Of a stretch of DNA of 64,000 bases, positions 8,619 through 20,764 are shown in pieces. The translations under genes were made by a program, and so were the position numbers. The notes beneath the pieces were generated by a model. The model saw only the letters and a program-made list of their open reading frames with translations. It made no database searches and was not told the DNA's origin. The DNA is taken from contig NZ_KB849998.1 in the NCBI RefSeq assembly GCF_000369405.1, positions 180,579 through 244,578 of the forward strand. Reading direction: 5' to 3'. This stretch comes from Acinetobacter sp. ANC 3929. GTDB lineage: Bacteria; Pseudomonadota; Gammaproteobacteria; Pseudomonadales; Moraxellaceae. Each line of letters starts with the position of its first letter. Position 1 is the stretch's first letter.

Positions 8619-10682
8619 TCATGCAAAGTGTTGATAGCGATGTAGCAACAATCCTTCAACGTTGACAGGTGTGCCTAATAAATAGCCCTGTAACTGGTTG
8701 CATCCCAAACTGGTCAATATGTCCGCTTGCTGTTGGGTTTCCACCCCTTCAGCTGTGACGACCAAACCTAATTTGGCAGCAAGATGAATGATACTTTCTA
8801 GAATTGCTTCTTCTTTTGAATTAGGTTTAAGGTCAATCAAGAAACCACGATCAATTTTGAGTTCATCAACAGGTAAGTCTTTAAGATATAAGAAGCTTGA
8901 ATAACCTGTGCCAAAGTCATCAATCGCAATGCGAATCCCTAGCTTACGTAATCGTTCTAAGGTCCGAATACTGGAGTCGATATGATGCATTGCCGTGGAT
9001 TCAGTAATTTCAAGGATGAGATGATGCGGTTGAATTTGGTATTGTTCTAATAATTGTTCTAATACGCTAATAAGTTTCTTATTTTCAAATTGTAATGCAG
9101 ATAGATTGACAGCAATTGGATAAAAAGGACTGTTGCTCCGCTCCCATTTCTGGATTTGTTGACAGGCTTGTTCAAGTGCCCAATATCCCATTGGAATGAT
9201 CAAACCCGTTTTTTCAGCCCCCTCAATAAACATCTGCGGTGTCAGCAGTCCTAAATTTGGGTGCTTCCATCGAATCAGCGCTTCGACACCGCACACCTCA
9301 TAATTCGATGTAAATTTAGGTTGATAGAACAAGACAAACTGTTGTTCATCGACCGCTTTATAAAGATCATTGATCAGTTTTGACTGACTGCGCACATCTT
9401 GCTGATCCGACATCGAGTGGAACATCGTATATGTATTACGCCCCTGATCTTTTGAGATCAGCATCGCTACATCTGCATTAATGAGTAGGTCTTGAACATT
9501 CAAACCATGCTCAGGATACATCGCAATCCCAACACTGGCAGAAATATTAATATCTTTTGCAGCGATCAAATAGGTTTCTTGGATGTAATGCAAAATATCT
9601 TCTGAAAGCTGCATTGCATCATTAATGTCAGTATTTTCAGAGATTAAAACAAATTCATCACCACCAATACGAAATAATTTATGGCTTACACCGAGTTTAT
9701 TGTGTAAACGGTTCGCCATCTGTATCAGTAGCTGATCGCCAACATGATGCCCAAAGGCATCATTCACTGATTTAAAGCGGTCCAAATCGATATAGAGGAA
9801 TGCCGCTTTTTGCTCGTGTAGGCGATGGTGGTTAAATACTACTTCTGCATGTTCAGTAAGATATAAACGATTCGGTAACTTGGTGAGAGTGTCATGTAAG
9901 GACTGTATTGCAAGTTCTTTATTGATCAGCGTTAATTGCTCATTACGTTCTTCTAAACGTGCCTCAAGAACTGCAACCGCAAAACCTGCAACTAAAACCA
10001 GACTGGTAATAAAAATAATCGTGAACAGTAAAACACTTTGTTCGGTCTGCTCAGAGGTCAGGATCTGCGCCAGGCTTTCGTCAAAGAAAGTCGCTGCCAT
10101 ACCCGTATAATGCATGCCCACGATGCTTAAAGCCATTAAGATCGCAACAACTGCTTTAAGTAACGTACGGTATGTCGCGGCAGTTTTATATTTAAAAATG
10201 AAAAAGAAACTTAGTCCCGAACCACTAATCGCGATGAGTACAGAACACAGCACCAATAAAGGATCATAATGCATTGCATGATGTTCAACAGTCAATGCTG
10301 CCATACCCGTATAGTGCATACCTGATATGCCTAGCCCCATGAATACCGCACCAAGAATCAGCCGCGGTATCGGTAAAGTCGGTCTTGAAGTCAACCAAAC
10401 GGCAAAAATCGAAGCTGCTGCACCAATTAAGTAGGACAGTACAGTTAAATTAACATCAAAAGAATAGCCTTCTGGCAGATGGCTAGCCAGCATTCCCACA
10501 AAGTGCATTGACCATATCGCTAACCCCAAGATTAGCCCACTCGCAATTAAAATGCTTTTTTCAAACTTTTTATAAGCACCTTTAAAAACGAGTTCTTCCA
10601 TCGAAACTGCAGCGTAACATGTCGCGACTGCAACCAAAATGGAAACGATGACCAATGTGCTATCGTAATCAACGTGAACCAT
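8619..10682 (-). CDS. MHYT-GGDEF-EAL membrane protein (c-di-GMP synthesis/breakdown)
   Basis: This 687-residue inner-membrane protein has seven predicted hydrophobic helices at residues ~8-235. They carry the MHYT-type motifs SMHFVGM (58-64), GMHYTGMAA (121-129) and GMHYTGMAA (189-197), proposed to bind copper or sense a diatomic gas. A GGDEF domain follows with an intact GGDEF at 340-344 and no RxxD inhibition site at the usual place. The EAL domain has intact EAL at 467-469 and other catalytic signatures (ESTA, DDFGTGYSS, KIDRGF). Both activities are therefore possible. The architecture equals that of Pseudomonas MucR and NbdA. It is monocistronic, with a candidate promoter at 10800-10827. 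Confidence 0.93.
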   Translation of the reverse strand: MVHVDYDSTLVIVSILVAVATCYAAVSMEELVFKGAYKKFEKSILIASGLILGLAIWSMHFVGMLASHLPEGYSFDVNLTVLSYLIGAAASIFAVWLTSRPTLPIPRLILGAVFMGLGISGMHYTGMAALTVEHHAMHYDPLLVLCSVLIAISGSGLSFFFIFKYKTAATYRTLLKAVVAILMALSIVGMHYTGMAATFFDESLAQILTSEQTEQSVLLFTIIFITSLVLVAGFAVAVLEARLEERNEQLTLINKELAIQSLHDTLTKLPNRLYLTEHAEVVFNHHRLHEQKAAFLYIDLDRFKSVNDAFGHHVGDQLLIQMANRLHNKLGVSHKLFRIGGDEFVLISENTDINDAMQLSEDILHYIQETYLIAAKDINISASVGIAMYPEHGLNVQDLLINADVAMLISKDQGRNTYTMFHSMSDQQDVRSQSKLINDLYKAVDEQQFVLFYQPKFTSNYEVCGVEALIRWKHPNLGLLTPQMFIEGAEKTGLIIPMGYWALEQACQQIQKWERSNSPFYPIAVNLSALQFENKKLISVLEQLLEQYQIQPHHLILEITESTAMHHIDSSIRTLERLRKLGIRIAIDDFGTGYSSFLYLKDLPVDELKIDRGFLIDLKPNSKEEAILESIIHLAAKLGLVVTAEGVETQQQADILTSLGCNQLQGYLLGTPVNVEGLLLHRYQHFA

Positions 10683-10770
10683 AAAGGACTTCCATGATTA
10701 TTCAGTACTTTTTTTTATATGATGAGCAAAGTGCTCGAAATCCGAACGACGTTTTACACACAAAAAAGCC

Positions 10771-10827
10771 ATGAATATTGTATTCATAAACTTTCCTTAA
10801 CAATAACATCATCTAGCATAAGGTCAA
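10771..10827 (-). promoter_or_regulatory. Candidate promoter and palindrome upstream of the MHYT-GGDEF-EAL gene
   Basis: Read on the minus strand, TTGACC (10822-10827) and TATTGT (10800-10805) are spaced 16 bp. Just downstream is a perfect palindrome ATGAATA-TTG-TATTCAT at 10771-10787, which could be an operator or a leader hairpin. This was found by eye only. Confidence 0.4.
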
Positions 10828-11122
10828 GTCTTTTTCACTTTATAAATCAATAGAATAAAAGCACATTTTCATTTCAAACCAATGAAAAGTCTTGTTTTTT
10901 TTATTACTGTTTTTTTACCAAAAGACTCATTTATTTTTACTAGATCATTTTAATTTTTAAGTCATGACAATTTGTTTGTTTTTAATCGTACAGATACCCC
11001 AAAGCATACAACACTTATTTCACTTAATCAGAAGCATAAACAACCAGCAACATGATCAAAACATAAACAATATAAGCTTATTTTTTCATCTTTATTGTTA
11101 TAACTCTGTTATCAACACACAT
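10828..11122. other. AT-rich intergenic stretch with no supported gene
   Basis: This is very AT-rich sequence between the promoter region of the MHYT gene and the ilvC terminator. The only open frame (from 10964, 70 codons) has no ribosome binding site, unlikely composition, and runs through the ilvC terminator. I see nothing else here. Confidence 0.6.
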
Positions 11123-11155
11123 AAAAAAACCTTGTCAAATAGACAAGGTTTTTTT
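11123..11155 (-). terminator. Rho-independent terminator of ilvC
   Basis: The stem AACCTTGTC/GACAAGGTT has loop AAATA (11137-11141), flanked by A- and T-runs, so it can act in both directions. It lies directly after the ilvC stop. Confidence 0.88.
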
Positions 11156-11172
11156 AACGCAGCTAAAGGAAA

Positions 11173-12201
<1,029 letters not shown>

Positions 12202-12249
12202 CTAAAATTTTTGTCATTTCCCTTGTTCTGCAAGGACAGATCTTTTGTA

Positions 12250-12310
12250 GGCTCCCCCACGATTACCGTTTAAGGTGATCTCGCTCTTTTCAAAGAGGGT
12301 TGGGGAAGAT
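12250..12310. repeat. Small palindromic intergenic repeat (copy 1) between ilvH and ilvC
   Basis: GCTCTTTTCAAAGAGGGT (12283-12300) is an imperfect hairpin. Outer arms CTCCCCCA and TTGGGGAAG add symmetry. Its reverse complement shares CCTCTTTGAAAAGAG with the hairpin at 18222-18241. It looks like a small dispersed element of the REP kind. Confidence 0.5.
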
Positions 12311-12312
12311 TT

Positions 12313-12804
12313 TTAAATTGTTAAAACTTTTTCACCACGTGCAATACCTGATACACCAGAGCGCACAACTTCAAGGATGGTATTTTCTGCAAGTGCATCA
12401 ATAAAGCCATCAATCTTGTCGGTTGTACCTGCAATCTGAATAGTATAGGTCGTTGGTGTTACATCAACGATTTGCGCACGAAAGATGTCAGCTGTACGTT
12501 TAATTTCAGCACGAGCTGCACCTAAGGCTTTGACTTTGATCAACATCAATTCACGTTCAATGTGTGAACCTTCAGACAGATCAACGACTTTTACCACTTC
12601 AACCAATTTGTTGAGTTGTTTGGTGATCTGCTCAATCTTGTGATCATCACCATAAGTCGTTAAGGTCAAACGCGATAAAGTTTCATCTTCGGTTGGTGCA
12701 ACATTCAGTGTCTCAATGTTGTAATTCCGTTGAGAAAACAATCCCACCAAACGAGAAAGCGCACCTGCTTCATTTTCAACGAGTACAGAAATAATATGTC
12801 TCAT
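12313..12804 (-). CDS. ilvH: Acetolactate synthase small (regulatory) subunit
   Basis: This is a 163-residue regulatory subunit with an N-terminal ACT domain (residues ~1-75, [19 protein letters not shown]) that binds valine for feedback inhibition, and a C-terminal small-subunit domain. I chose the ATG at 12804: it overlaps the TAA of ilvI by one base (TAATG), which implies translational coupling. The open frame begins 9 codons earlier inside ilvI, where no family similarity exists. Works with IlvI as a complex. The symbol ilvN is also used for this gene. Confidence 0.96.
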   Translation of the reverse strand: MRHIISVLVENEAGALSRLVGLFSQRNYNIETLNVAPTEDETLSRLTLTTYGDDHKIEQITKQLNKLVEVVKVVDLSEGSHIERELMLIKVKALGAARAEIKRTADIFRAQIVDVTPTTYTIQIAGTTDKIDGFIDALAENTILEVVRSGVSGIARGEKVLTI

Positions 12805-14528
12805 TATGTACGCTCCCCTTTGCCTAACCACATATCCTTCATCGACTGACCAGCGATCAGCATTGGATAAACATGTTCTGTGCGATCAACCATGACATTA
12901 ATGAATACACATTTATCATTAATTGCCATCGCTTCAGCTAATTTAGCGTCTAGCTCATCAGCATGATCAATCTGAATACCCACGTGTCCGTAAGCTTCCA
13001 TTAACTTGGCAAAGTCAGGTAGTGAATCGACATAAGAACTTGAATGACGTCCTTCGTAGTTCATGTCTTGCCACTGTTTTACCATACCTAAAGCTTGGTT
13101 GTTTAAGCAAAGGATCTTCACATTCAAGCCATATTGCTTACATGTCGATAATTCTTGGATACACATCTGAATCGATGCTTCACCTGTAATACAAACGACT
13201 TGCTGGTCTGGGAATGCTAACTTTGCAGCCATCGCATACGGCAAGCCAACACCCATGGTGCCTAAGCCACCAGAGTTAATCCACTGACGCGGACGTTTGT
13301 ATTTATAATAGTTCGCACCAAACATCTGATGCTGACCGACGTCTGAAGTAATGATGGCTTCACCATTGGTCACACGATCTAATGCCTCAACCACTTGCTG
13401 AGGTTTCATTACACCATTTTGACCTGCTTCATAACGTAAGCCATGTACCTTGCGCCACTCATTAATCTGAGACCACCATGCAGCAATAGCTTCTGGGTTT
13501 GGCTTAGACACATTCATTTGTTTCAATTGAGCCAACATTTCTTGAAGTACTGGCTCTACCGCACCCACGATCGGGATGTGCGCCATAATCGTCTTCGAAA
13601 TGGTTGCTGGATCAACATCAATATGGATTACTTTGGCATTGAGACAGAATTTTGCAGGGTTATTGGTTACACGGTCATCGAAACGTGCCCCAATCGCCAA
13701 AATCACATCTGCATTATGCATGGCCATATTGGCTTCATAAGTACCATGCATCCCTAACATCCCCACGAATTGTGGATCGTTACCTGGGAAAGCACCTAAG
13801 CCCATCAAGGTATTCGTTACTGGATAACCCAATAAATGTGCAAGTTCAGTCAATAGACCAGATGCATTACCTTGAACAACACCACCACCCGTATAAATCA
13901 TTGGGCGTTTCGCAGTGATCAACTCATCAATTGCTTTACGAATTTGACCTGAGTGACCACGTGAAGGTGGTTGATAAGAACGCATCTTCACTTTTTCTGG
14001 GTATTCGTAGGCAAACTTTTCTGCAGGATTAGTCGCATCTTTTGGAATATCAACAACCACTGGACCTGGACGGCCAGACGAAGCAATATAAAATGCTTTC
14101 TTAATAATGGCAGGAATTTCACTCGCGTGACGCACCTGGAAACTGTGTTTTACGATTGGACGAGAAATACCAACCATATCTGTTTCTTGGAATGCATCCT
14201 CTCCAATAAGATGGCTTGCAACCTGACCAGACAAAATCACCATTGGGATTGAGTCCATGTAGGCTGTTGCAATTGGAGTGACGGTGTTGGTCGCGCCTGG
14301 TCCTGAAGTGACCAGTACAACGCCTGTCTTACCAGTTACGCGTGAATATGCATCTGCCATATGACCAGCAGCTTGCTCATGACGTACGAGGTAATGATTA
14401 ATTTTGTCTTGTTGAAATAGCGCATCATAAATATGTAATACAGCGCCGCCTGGATACCCAAAAACATGCTCTACGCCTTCGTCCGCAAGGGCACGAACGA
14501 GCATTTCACCACCAGATAAAAGTTCCAA
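12804..14528 (-). CDS. ilvI: Acetolactate synthase large (catalytic) subunit
   Basis: This is a 574-residue thiamine-diphosphate enzyme that makes acetolactate from pyruvate, the first common step of branched-chain amino acid synthesis. The catalytic glutamate is in [16 protein letters not shown]. The FAD/middle domain lies at ~190-330. The ThDP motif region is [29 protein letters not shown]; the usual GDG of this motif reads GEA here. The start is a TTG at 14528 ([10 protein letters not shown]) with AGGGTG about 8 nt upstream. An 11-bp inverted repeat sits in the leader at 14550-14576. It overlaps ilvH by one base. Confidence 0.95.
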   Translation of the reverse strand: MELLSGGEMLVRALADEGVEHVFGYPGGAVLHIYDALFQQDKINHYLVRHEQAAGHMADAYSRVTGKTGVVLVTSGPGATNTVTPIATAYMDSIPMVILSGQVASHLIGEDAFQETDMVGISRPIVKHSFQVRHASEIPAIIKKAFYIASSGRPGPVVVDIPKDATNPAEKFAYEYPEKVKMRSYQPPSRGHSGQIRKAIDELITAKRPMIYTGGGVVQGNASGLLTELAHLLGYPVTNTLMGLGAFPGNDPQFVGMLGMHGTYEANMAMHNADVILAIGARFDDRVTNNPAKFCLNAKVIHIDVDPATISKTIMAHIPIVGAVEPVLQEMLAQLKQMNVSKPNPEAIAAWWSQINEWRKVHGLRYEAGQNGVMKPQQVVEALDRVTNGEAIITSDVGQHQMFGANYYKYKRPRQWINSGGLGTMGVGLPYAMAAKLAFPDQQVVCITGEASIQMCIQELSTCKQYGLNVKILCLNNQALGMVKQWQDMNYEGRHSSSYVDSLPDFAKLMEAYGHVGIQIDHADELDAKLAEAMAINDKCVFINVMVDRTEHVYPMLIAGQSMKDMWLGKGERT

Positions 14529-14549
14529 CGTGATTCACCCTAGTATTTG

Positions 14550-14576
14550 CACAATTTATGGGAGACATAAATTGTG
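14550..14576 (-). promoter_or_regulatory. Perfect 11-bp inverted repeat in the ilvI leader
   Basis: Arms CACAATTTATG (14550-14560) and CATAAATTGTG (14566-14576) enclose a 5-nt loop, about 22 nt upstream of the TTG start. No T-run follows on the transcript side, so it is not a simple terminator. It could be an operator or a translation-controlling hairpin. Confidence 0.5.
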
Positions 14577-15037
14577 TTTCATTCATTAACTTTATGCACT
14601 TTTTATAAGTGTGCGTATTCTACTCGTTTTTGCTGCAATAGGAAAAATTTTCTGAGACTCATCAGCCGTATAAACTTGATGACATCTCGAATCAAAATGT
14701 GCTGGGATAAGCATATTTCAAAACAGCATTCTCTCGGCTAGAAAGAATGTCCATTGCAAGCCATGACATTTATTCGAAGGGTGATCAAATAAGCGCATAT
14801 AAAACTTGAGAAAGCATTCTTGTTTCTTTCATAAGCAAAGTCAAGAACAAAGAAAAGGTTTTTAACGAATATTTTTTGGCTGTTGTTTTTTTAAACACAT
14901 TTCACGGAATAATTTGGTCTTTTTAAACGCCCATTTATCACAAAACTATTTTCTTTTTATTGAAAAATAGGCATTGTAAACTGCTTATTTAGGCACTTTG
15001 ATCGAATATAGACAACATTCTCTTGGGGAGATCAAAC
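14577..15037. other. Intergenic stretch between ilvI and the DUF4124 gene
   Basis: This is AT-rich divergent promoter region of about 460 bp. I found no convincing open frame. I also found no leader peptide rich in Leu, Val or Ile codons next to a terminator/antiterminator pair, so classical ilv attenuation is not evident. Confidence 0.5.
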
Positions 15038-15385
15038 ATGAAGTCATCTTATTTAAAAACAAGCTTATACACTATTTCAACAGCGGTCCTTTTGCTTTGC
15101 TCTAGCCAAAACTATGCACAACAATATTACAAATGGGTCGATGCCAATGGTTCAACTCACTACACCACAACACCCCCACCGAAAGGTTCAAAACGTTTGG
15201 ATAAAGTTTCTACGTATGGCAATAGCCATCAAACAACGCCCCCTAGCACTCAGCAAGGACATCAAGCCACGCCAGACGTGACACCAAATGAACCTCAACA
15301 TGCACCTCAAGCTATGCCAGAAGTTCCAGCACACACGATGAAACCGCAAAGTCCACCGCCAGCTTCAGCACCATCCAACCGCTAA
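15038..15385 (+). CDS. Secreted DUF4124 domain protein
   Basis: This is a 115-residue protein with an N-terminal signal peptide (hydrophobic core TISTAVLLLCSS, cleavage near NYAQQ). The short DUF4124 motif YYKWVDANGSTHYTTTPPP follows, then a proline-, glutamine- and threonine-rich tail. I chose the ATG at 15038 because TTGGGGAGATC lies at the right spacing before it; an upstream in-frame start at 15023 lacks one. It is probably periplasmic. DUF4124 has no established function. It lies alone between the ilv operon and leuS. Confidence 0.82.
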   Translation: MKSSYLKTSLYTISTAVLLLCSSQNYAQQYYKWVDANGSTHYTTTPPPKGSKRLDKVSTYGNSHQTTPPSTQQGHQATPDVTPNEPQHAPQAMPEVPAHTMKPQSPPPASAPSNR

Positions 15386-15399
15386 ACAAATGCATGATC

Positions 15400-15433
15400 C
15401 TGCAAGGCCCTACTCTACACTGCGGCCTTGCAG
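15400..15433 (+). terminator. Hairpin after the DUF4124 gene
   Basis: A 10-bp perfect stem (CTGCAAGGCC at 15400-15409, GGCCTTGCAG at 15424-15433) sits 15 nt after the stop codon. The following sequence is A-rich with no T-run, so termination may be weak. Confidence 0.55.
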
Positions 15434-15498
15434 ATAAAATCCCGATCTAAAAACTGACATTTCCTGCAATTTTGCGCTATGCTGTGCAGCAATCTTAA

Positions 15499-18168
<2,670 letters not shown>

Positions 18169-18221
18169 CATCGCTCCTGAGGAACATTGTTCCGCAACTC
18201 CGTTTATGCAAGGGAGAAGTA

Positions 18222-18241
18222 CCCCTCTTTGAAAAGAGGGG
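18222..18241. repeat. Small palindromic intergenic repeat (copy 2) between leuS and lptE
   Basis: CCCCTCTT-TGAA-AAGAGGGG is a perfect 8-bp stem with a 4-nt loop. The core CCTCTTTGAAAAGAG recurs in inverted orientation at 12283-12297. No T-run follows, so it is unlikely to terminate transcription into lptE. Confidence 0.5.
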
Positions 18242-18272
18242 TTCAGAGAGATTAAGCAATAGAGGAATAAAT

Positions 18273-18782
18273 ATGCACTTAGCGCAACGTGCAGCTGCTA
18301 TCGTTCTCACTTTAGGCCTAAGTGCAGGTTTAGTCGGCTGTGGCTTTCATTTAAAAGGAAGTAACCCAACAGCGGCGCCACTGGTCTATAACAAGTTAAC
18401 GCTTGCAATGCCTGCAAATACGGGCGAACTGGAAAATAAACTCAGTGTTTATCTCAGTGCTACAGGGGTTCAACTCAGTAACGCCAATGATGCTTATGTA
18501 CTGCGCATTTTGGATTACACTCCTCGCCGCCAATTACTCAACGGTAAATTGACTGAAGTACTGTTGCGTTTAACCGTAACCTTCCAGATTGAAGATCGAC
18601 AAGGTAAGAAAATTACCGAACCTCGTACTTTAACAGCCTCACGTACCTATCAATACGACGTTGCAACGGTGAATACTGATAACCAACAAGAAGCTTATCT
18701 GAATCGTATTGTAATTGATGACGTTGCCCAACAAGTGACTCGTCAAATTGCAGCCAATCGTTTACCTAAAGCTCAACCATAA
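18273..18782 (+). CDS. lptE: LPS-assembly lipoprotein LptE
   Basis: This 169-residue outer-membrane lipoprotein plugs the LptD barrel and helps insert lipopolysaccharide or lipooligosaccharide. A signal peptide ends in the lipobox GLVGC, then GFHLKGS, the usual LptE beginning. Conserved family text such as RRQLLNGKLTEVLLRLTV follows. Position between leuS and holA supports the call. It ends 9 nt before holA, so the two are probably co-transcribed, perhaps together with leuS. Confidence 0.93.
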   Translation: MHLAQRAAAIVLTLGLSAGLVGCGFHLKGSNPTAAPLVYNKLTLAMPANTGELENKLSVYLSATGVQLSNANDAYVLRILDYTPRRQLLNGKLTEVLLRLTVTFQIEDRQGKKITEPRTLTASRTYQYDVATVNTDNQQEAYLNRIVIDDVAQQVTRQIAANRLPKAQP

Positions 18783-18791
18783 TCACGCATT

Positions 18792-19787
18792 ATGAAACTG
18801 GACTATGTTCAAGCGTTAAAACGTGTTGGTGAGGCTCGCGGTGCATGGATCATGCATGGACAAGAGCCTTTGCTTGAACAAAACCTGCTCGATACCTTCC
18901 GTAAAAGCTGGCAACAACAAGAAGTTGAGCGCCAGCGCTACGACATCAGTAGCGTGAATGACTGGAAAAATGTCTTTAATGCACTGAATAGTCTGTCGCT
19001 ATTTTCGCAACAACTCGCGATTGAAGTGCACGGCAACATCAAACCTGATGCCAATGGCTTAAAACTGCTTAAAAGTTATATTCAGCATAATGAACATAAC
19101 TTACTACTCATTGTTCTACCAAAACAGGACAGCAGCAGTTTAAAGTCAGCCTTTTTCCAGGTAGTTGAAGCCAATGGTGTGGTGGTTCCACTCACTGCGA
19201 CCTACCCACAAGATCGTCAGCGGATCTTAAGCATAGAAGCAGAAAAGCTCGGTATCCAGCTGAATAATGATGCTTGGCAATGGTTGATGCAGCATCACGA
19301 ACATAACCTGCTCGCTGCAAAAAATAGTTTAATGCGTGTTGCAGACACCTTCCCAGATATTCAACAAATTCAGATTGAACAGCTGTACGCCTGCTTACAA
19401 GATCAGTCTCGCTATACCACTTATGATTTAAGTGATGCCTTGCTTGCAGGAAACTTGGCACAATCGGTCAAGATTTACCAATATCTGATTGCTGCGGGTG
19501 AACCTGATAGTTTGATTTTATGGACACTGAGCAAAGAAATGCGCTTATTGATGCAGTTATTTGAGCAACCGCACAATGCCATCCAGCTCGGGATTTGGAA
19601 AACCAAGGTTTCACAATATCAACAAACCCTGCGCCGTTTAAATCCAAGACAATTTTTAACTTGGCCTGATTTATTATTGCGTATCGATGCTTCAATCAAA
19701 GGGATGTCGAAAGAAAATCCAGAACAGTTAATGTTGCAAGCTTTAGCTGAACTCTGCGGCACAACTTTATTTACGCAACCTGCTTAA
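18792..19787 (+). CDS. holA: DNA polymerase III subunit delta
   Basis: This 331-residue clamp-loader subunit opens the beta sliding clamp. N-terminal AAA+-like fold with GAWIMHGQEPLLEQNLLDTF, and a C-terminal collar domain with LILWTLSKEMRLL and LLLRIDASIKGM, typical of HolA. It directly follows lptE with 9 nt between. Length is normal for the family. Confidence 0.94.
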   Translation: MKLDYVQALKRVGEARGAWIMHGQEPLLEQNLLDTFRKSWQQQEVERQRYDISSVNDWKNVFNALNSLSLFSQQLAIEVHGNIKPDANGLKLLKSYIQHNEHNLLLIVLPKQDSSSLKSAFFQVVEANGVVVPLTATYPQDRQRILSIEAEKLGIQLNNDAWQWLMQHHEHNLLAAKNSLMRVADTFPDIQQIQIEQLYACLQDQSRYTTYDLSDALLAGNLAQSVKIYQYLIAAGEPDSLILWTLSKEMRLLMQLFEQPHNAIQLGIWKTKVSQYQQTLRRLNPRQFLTWPDLLLRIDASIKGMSKENPEQLMLQALAELCGTTLFTQPA

Positions 19788-19813
19788 ACACTAAAAATTA
19801 AATCATAAAAATA

Positions 19814-20656
19814 ATGGATTGCCCTATGCCATTTCATTTAAATCCAAACCAAATCGAACATATACAACGTCTATTTAAACATGCAGACAGCCTGATCATC
19901 AGCGCAGGTGCAGGTATGGGTGTCGATTCAGGTTTACCAGATTTTCGTGGCAATCAAGGCATGTGGCAAGCTTACCCAGAGCTTGGTAAGCAACGCATCG
20001 ATTTCACCGAAATTGCCAATCCAGCTGCTTTTAAACGCCATCCACGTTTAGCTTGGGGATTTTATGGACATCGTTTAGATCTCTATCGTCAAACCCTACC
20101 CCATCAAGGATTTCGTTTACTGCGGCAATTAGCTAAAACATTAGAACTGCCTTATTTTGTATTTACCTCAAATGTCGATGGACAATTTCAAGAAGCTGGC
20201 TTTGATTCCAAACAGATTTATGAATGTCATGGTTCAATTCATCATTTGCAATGTCTTGCCACATGTCAACAAGAGATCTGGCCAGCTGATGAATTAGCAC
20301 CAGACATTGATCAGCAAGATTGCCAATGGCTAGGCCAACTGCCCTTGTGTCCAAACTGCGGACATTTAGCTCGACCCAATATTTTGATGTTTGATGACTA
20401 TGCATGGCTCAGCCAGCGCCAAAAACAACAAATGCAGCGTTTAGACACTTTCCTAAAAATACATCACCAACCACTGGTGATCGAAATAGGGGCTGGCACC
20501 GCAATCCCGACCGTACGTTATTTTAGTGAACGCTTTGCCCCTGATTTAATTCGGATCAATCCCCGTGAATTCGCACTGCCCACTCAAGGAGGCATCGCAC
20601 TTGCAACAAATGCTGAATCGGGCATCCACAGTATTTATCGGATATTTATAGAATAA
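19814..20656 (+). CDS. Sir2-family NAD-dependent protein deacylase
   Basis: This is a 280-residue sirtuin. NAD-binding motifs are SAGAGMGVDSGLPDFRG and TSNVDGQFQEAG. The catalytic histidine is in ECHGSIHHLQC. Two cysteine pairs (CLATC and CPNC) can bind zinc, although the first pair has spacing C-x3-C rather than C-x2-C. The motif GAGMGVDSG differs from the GAGIS found in CobB, pointing to a separate bacterial sirtuin subgroup. A second possible start is at 19826. It is 26 nt after holA and could be read from the same transcript. Confidence 0.88.
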   Translation: MDCPMPFHLNPNQIEHIQRLFKHADSLIISAGAGMGVDSGLPDFRGNQGMWQAYPELGKQRIDFTEIANPAAFKRHPRLAWGFYGHRLDLYRQTLPHQGFRLLRQLAKTLELPYFVFTSNVDGQFQEAGFDSKQIYECHGSIHHLQCLATCQQEIWPADELAPDIDQQDCQWLGQLPLCPNCGHLARPNILMFDDYAWLSQRQKQQMQRLDTFLKIHHQPLVIEIGAGTAIPTVRYFSERFAPDLIRINPREFALPTQGGIALATNAESGIHSIYRIFIE

Positions 20657-20671
20657 CTCAGCAGAAAAATA

Positions 20672-20690
20672 GAAAATAATTCTCATTCTA
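20672..20690. promoter_or_regulatory. Fur-box-like sequence upstream of macA
   Basis: GAAAATAATTCTCATTCTA matches 13 of 19 positions of the classical Fur consensus by hand alignment. It lies 74 bp upstream of the macA start. A possible -10 TATACT is at 20728-20733; no good -35 was found. The box lies further upstream than is usual for Fur repression. Confidence 0.45.
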
Positions 20691-20764
20691 GATTAAAAAT
20701 ATTCACGCTTTATCCTTATTTCACTTTTATACTAACTCCAGTTTTCCACTTTTGACCTGTCGCC

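Noticed and set aside
14529..15037. Classical attenuator (leader peptide plus terminator) before ilvI
   Set aside because: No short open frame rich in Val, Leu or Ile codons next to a U-run hairpin was found. Only a perfect inverted repeat without a U-run is present.
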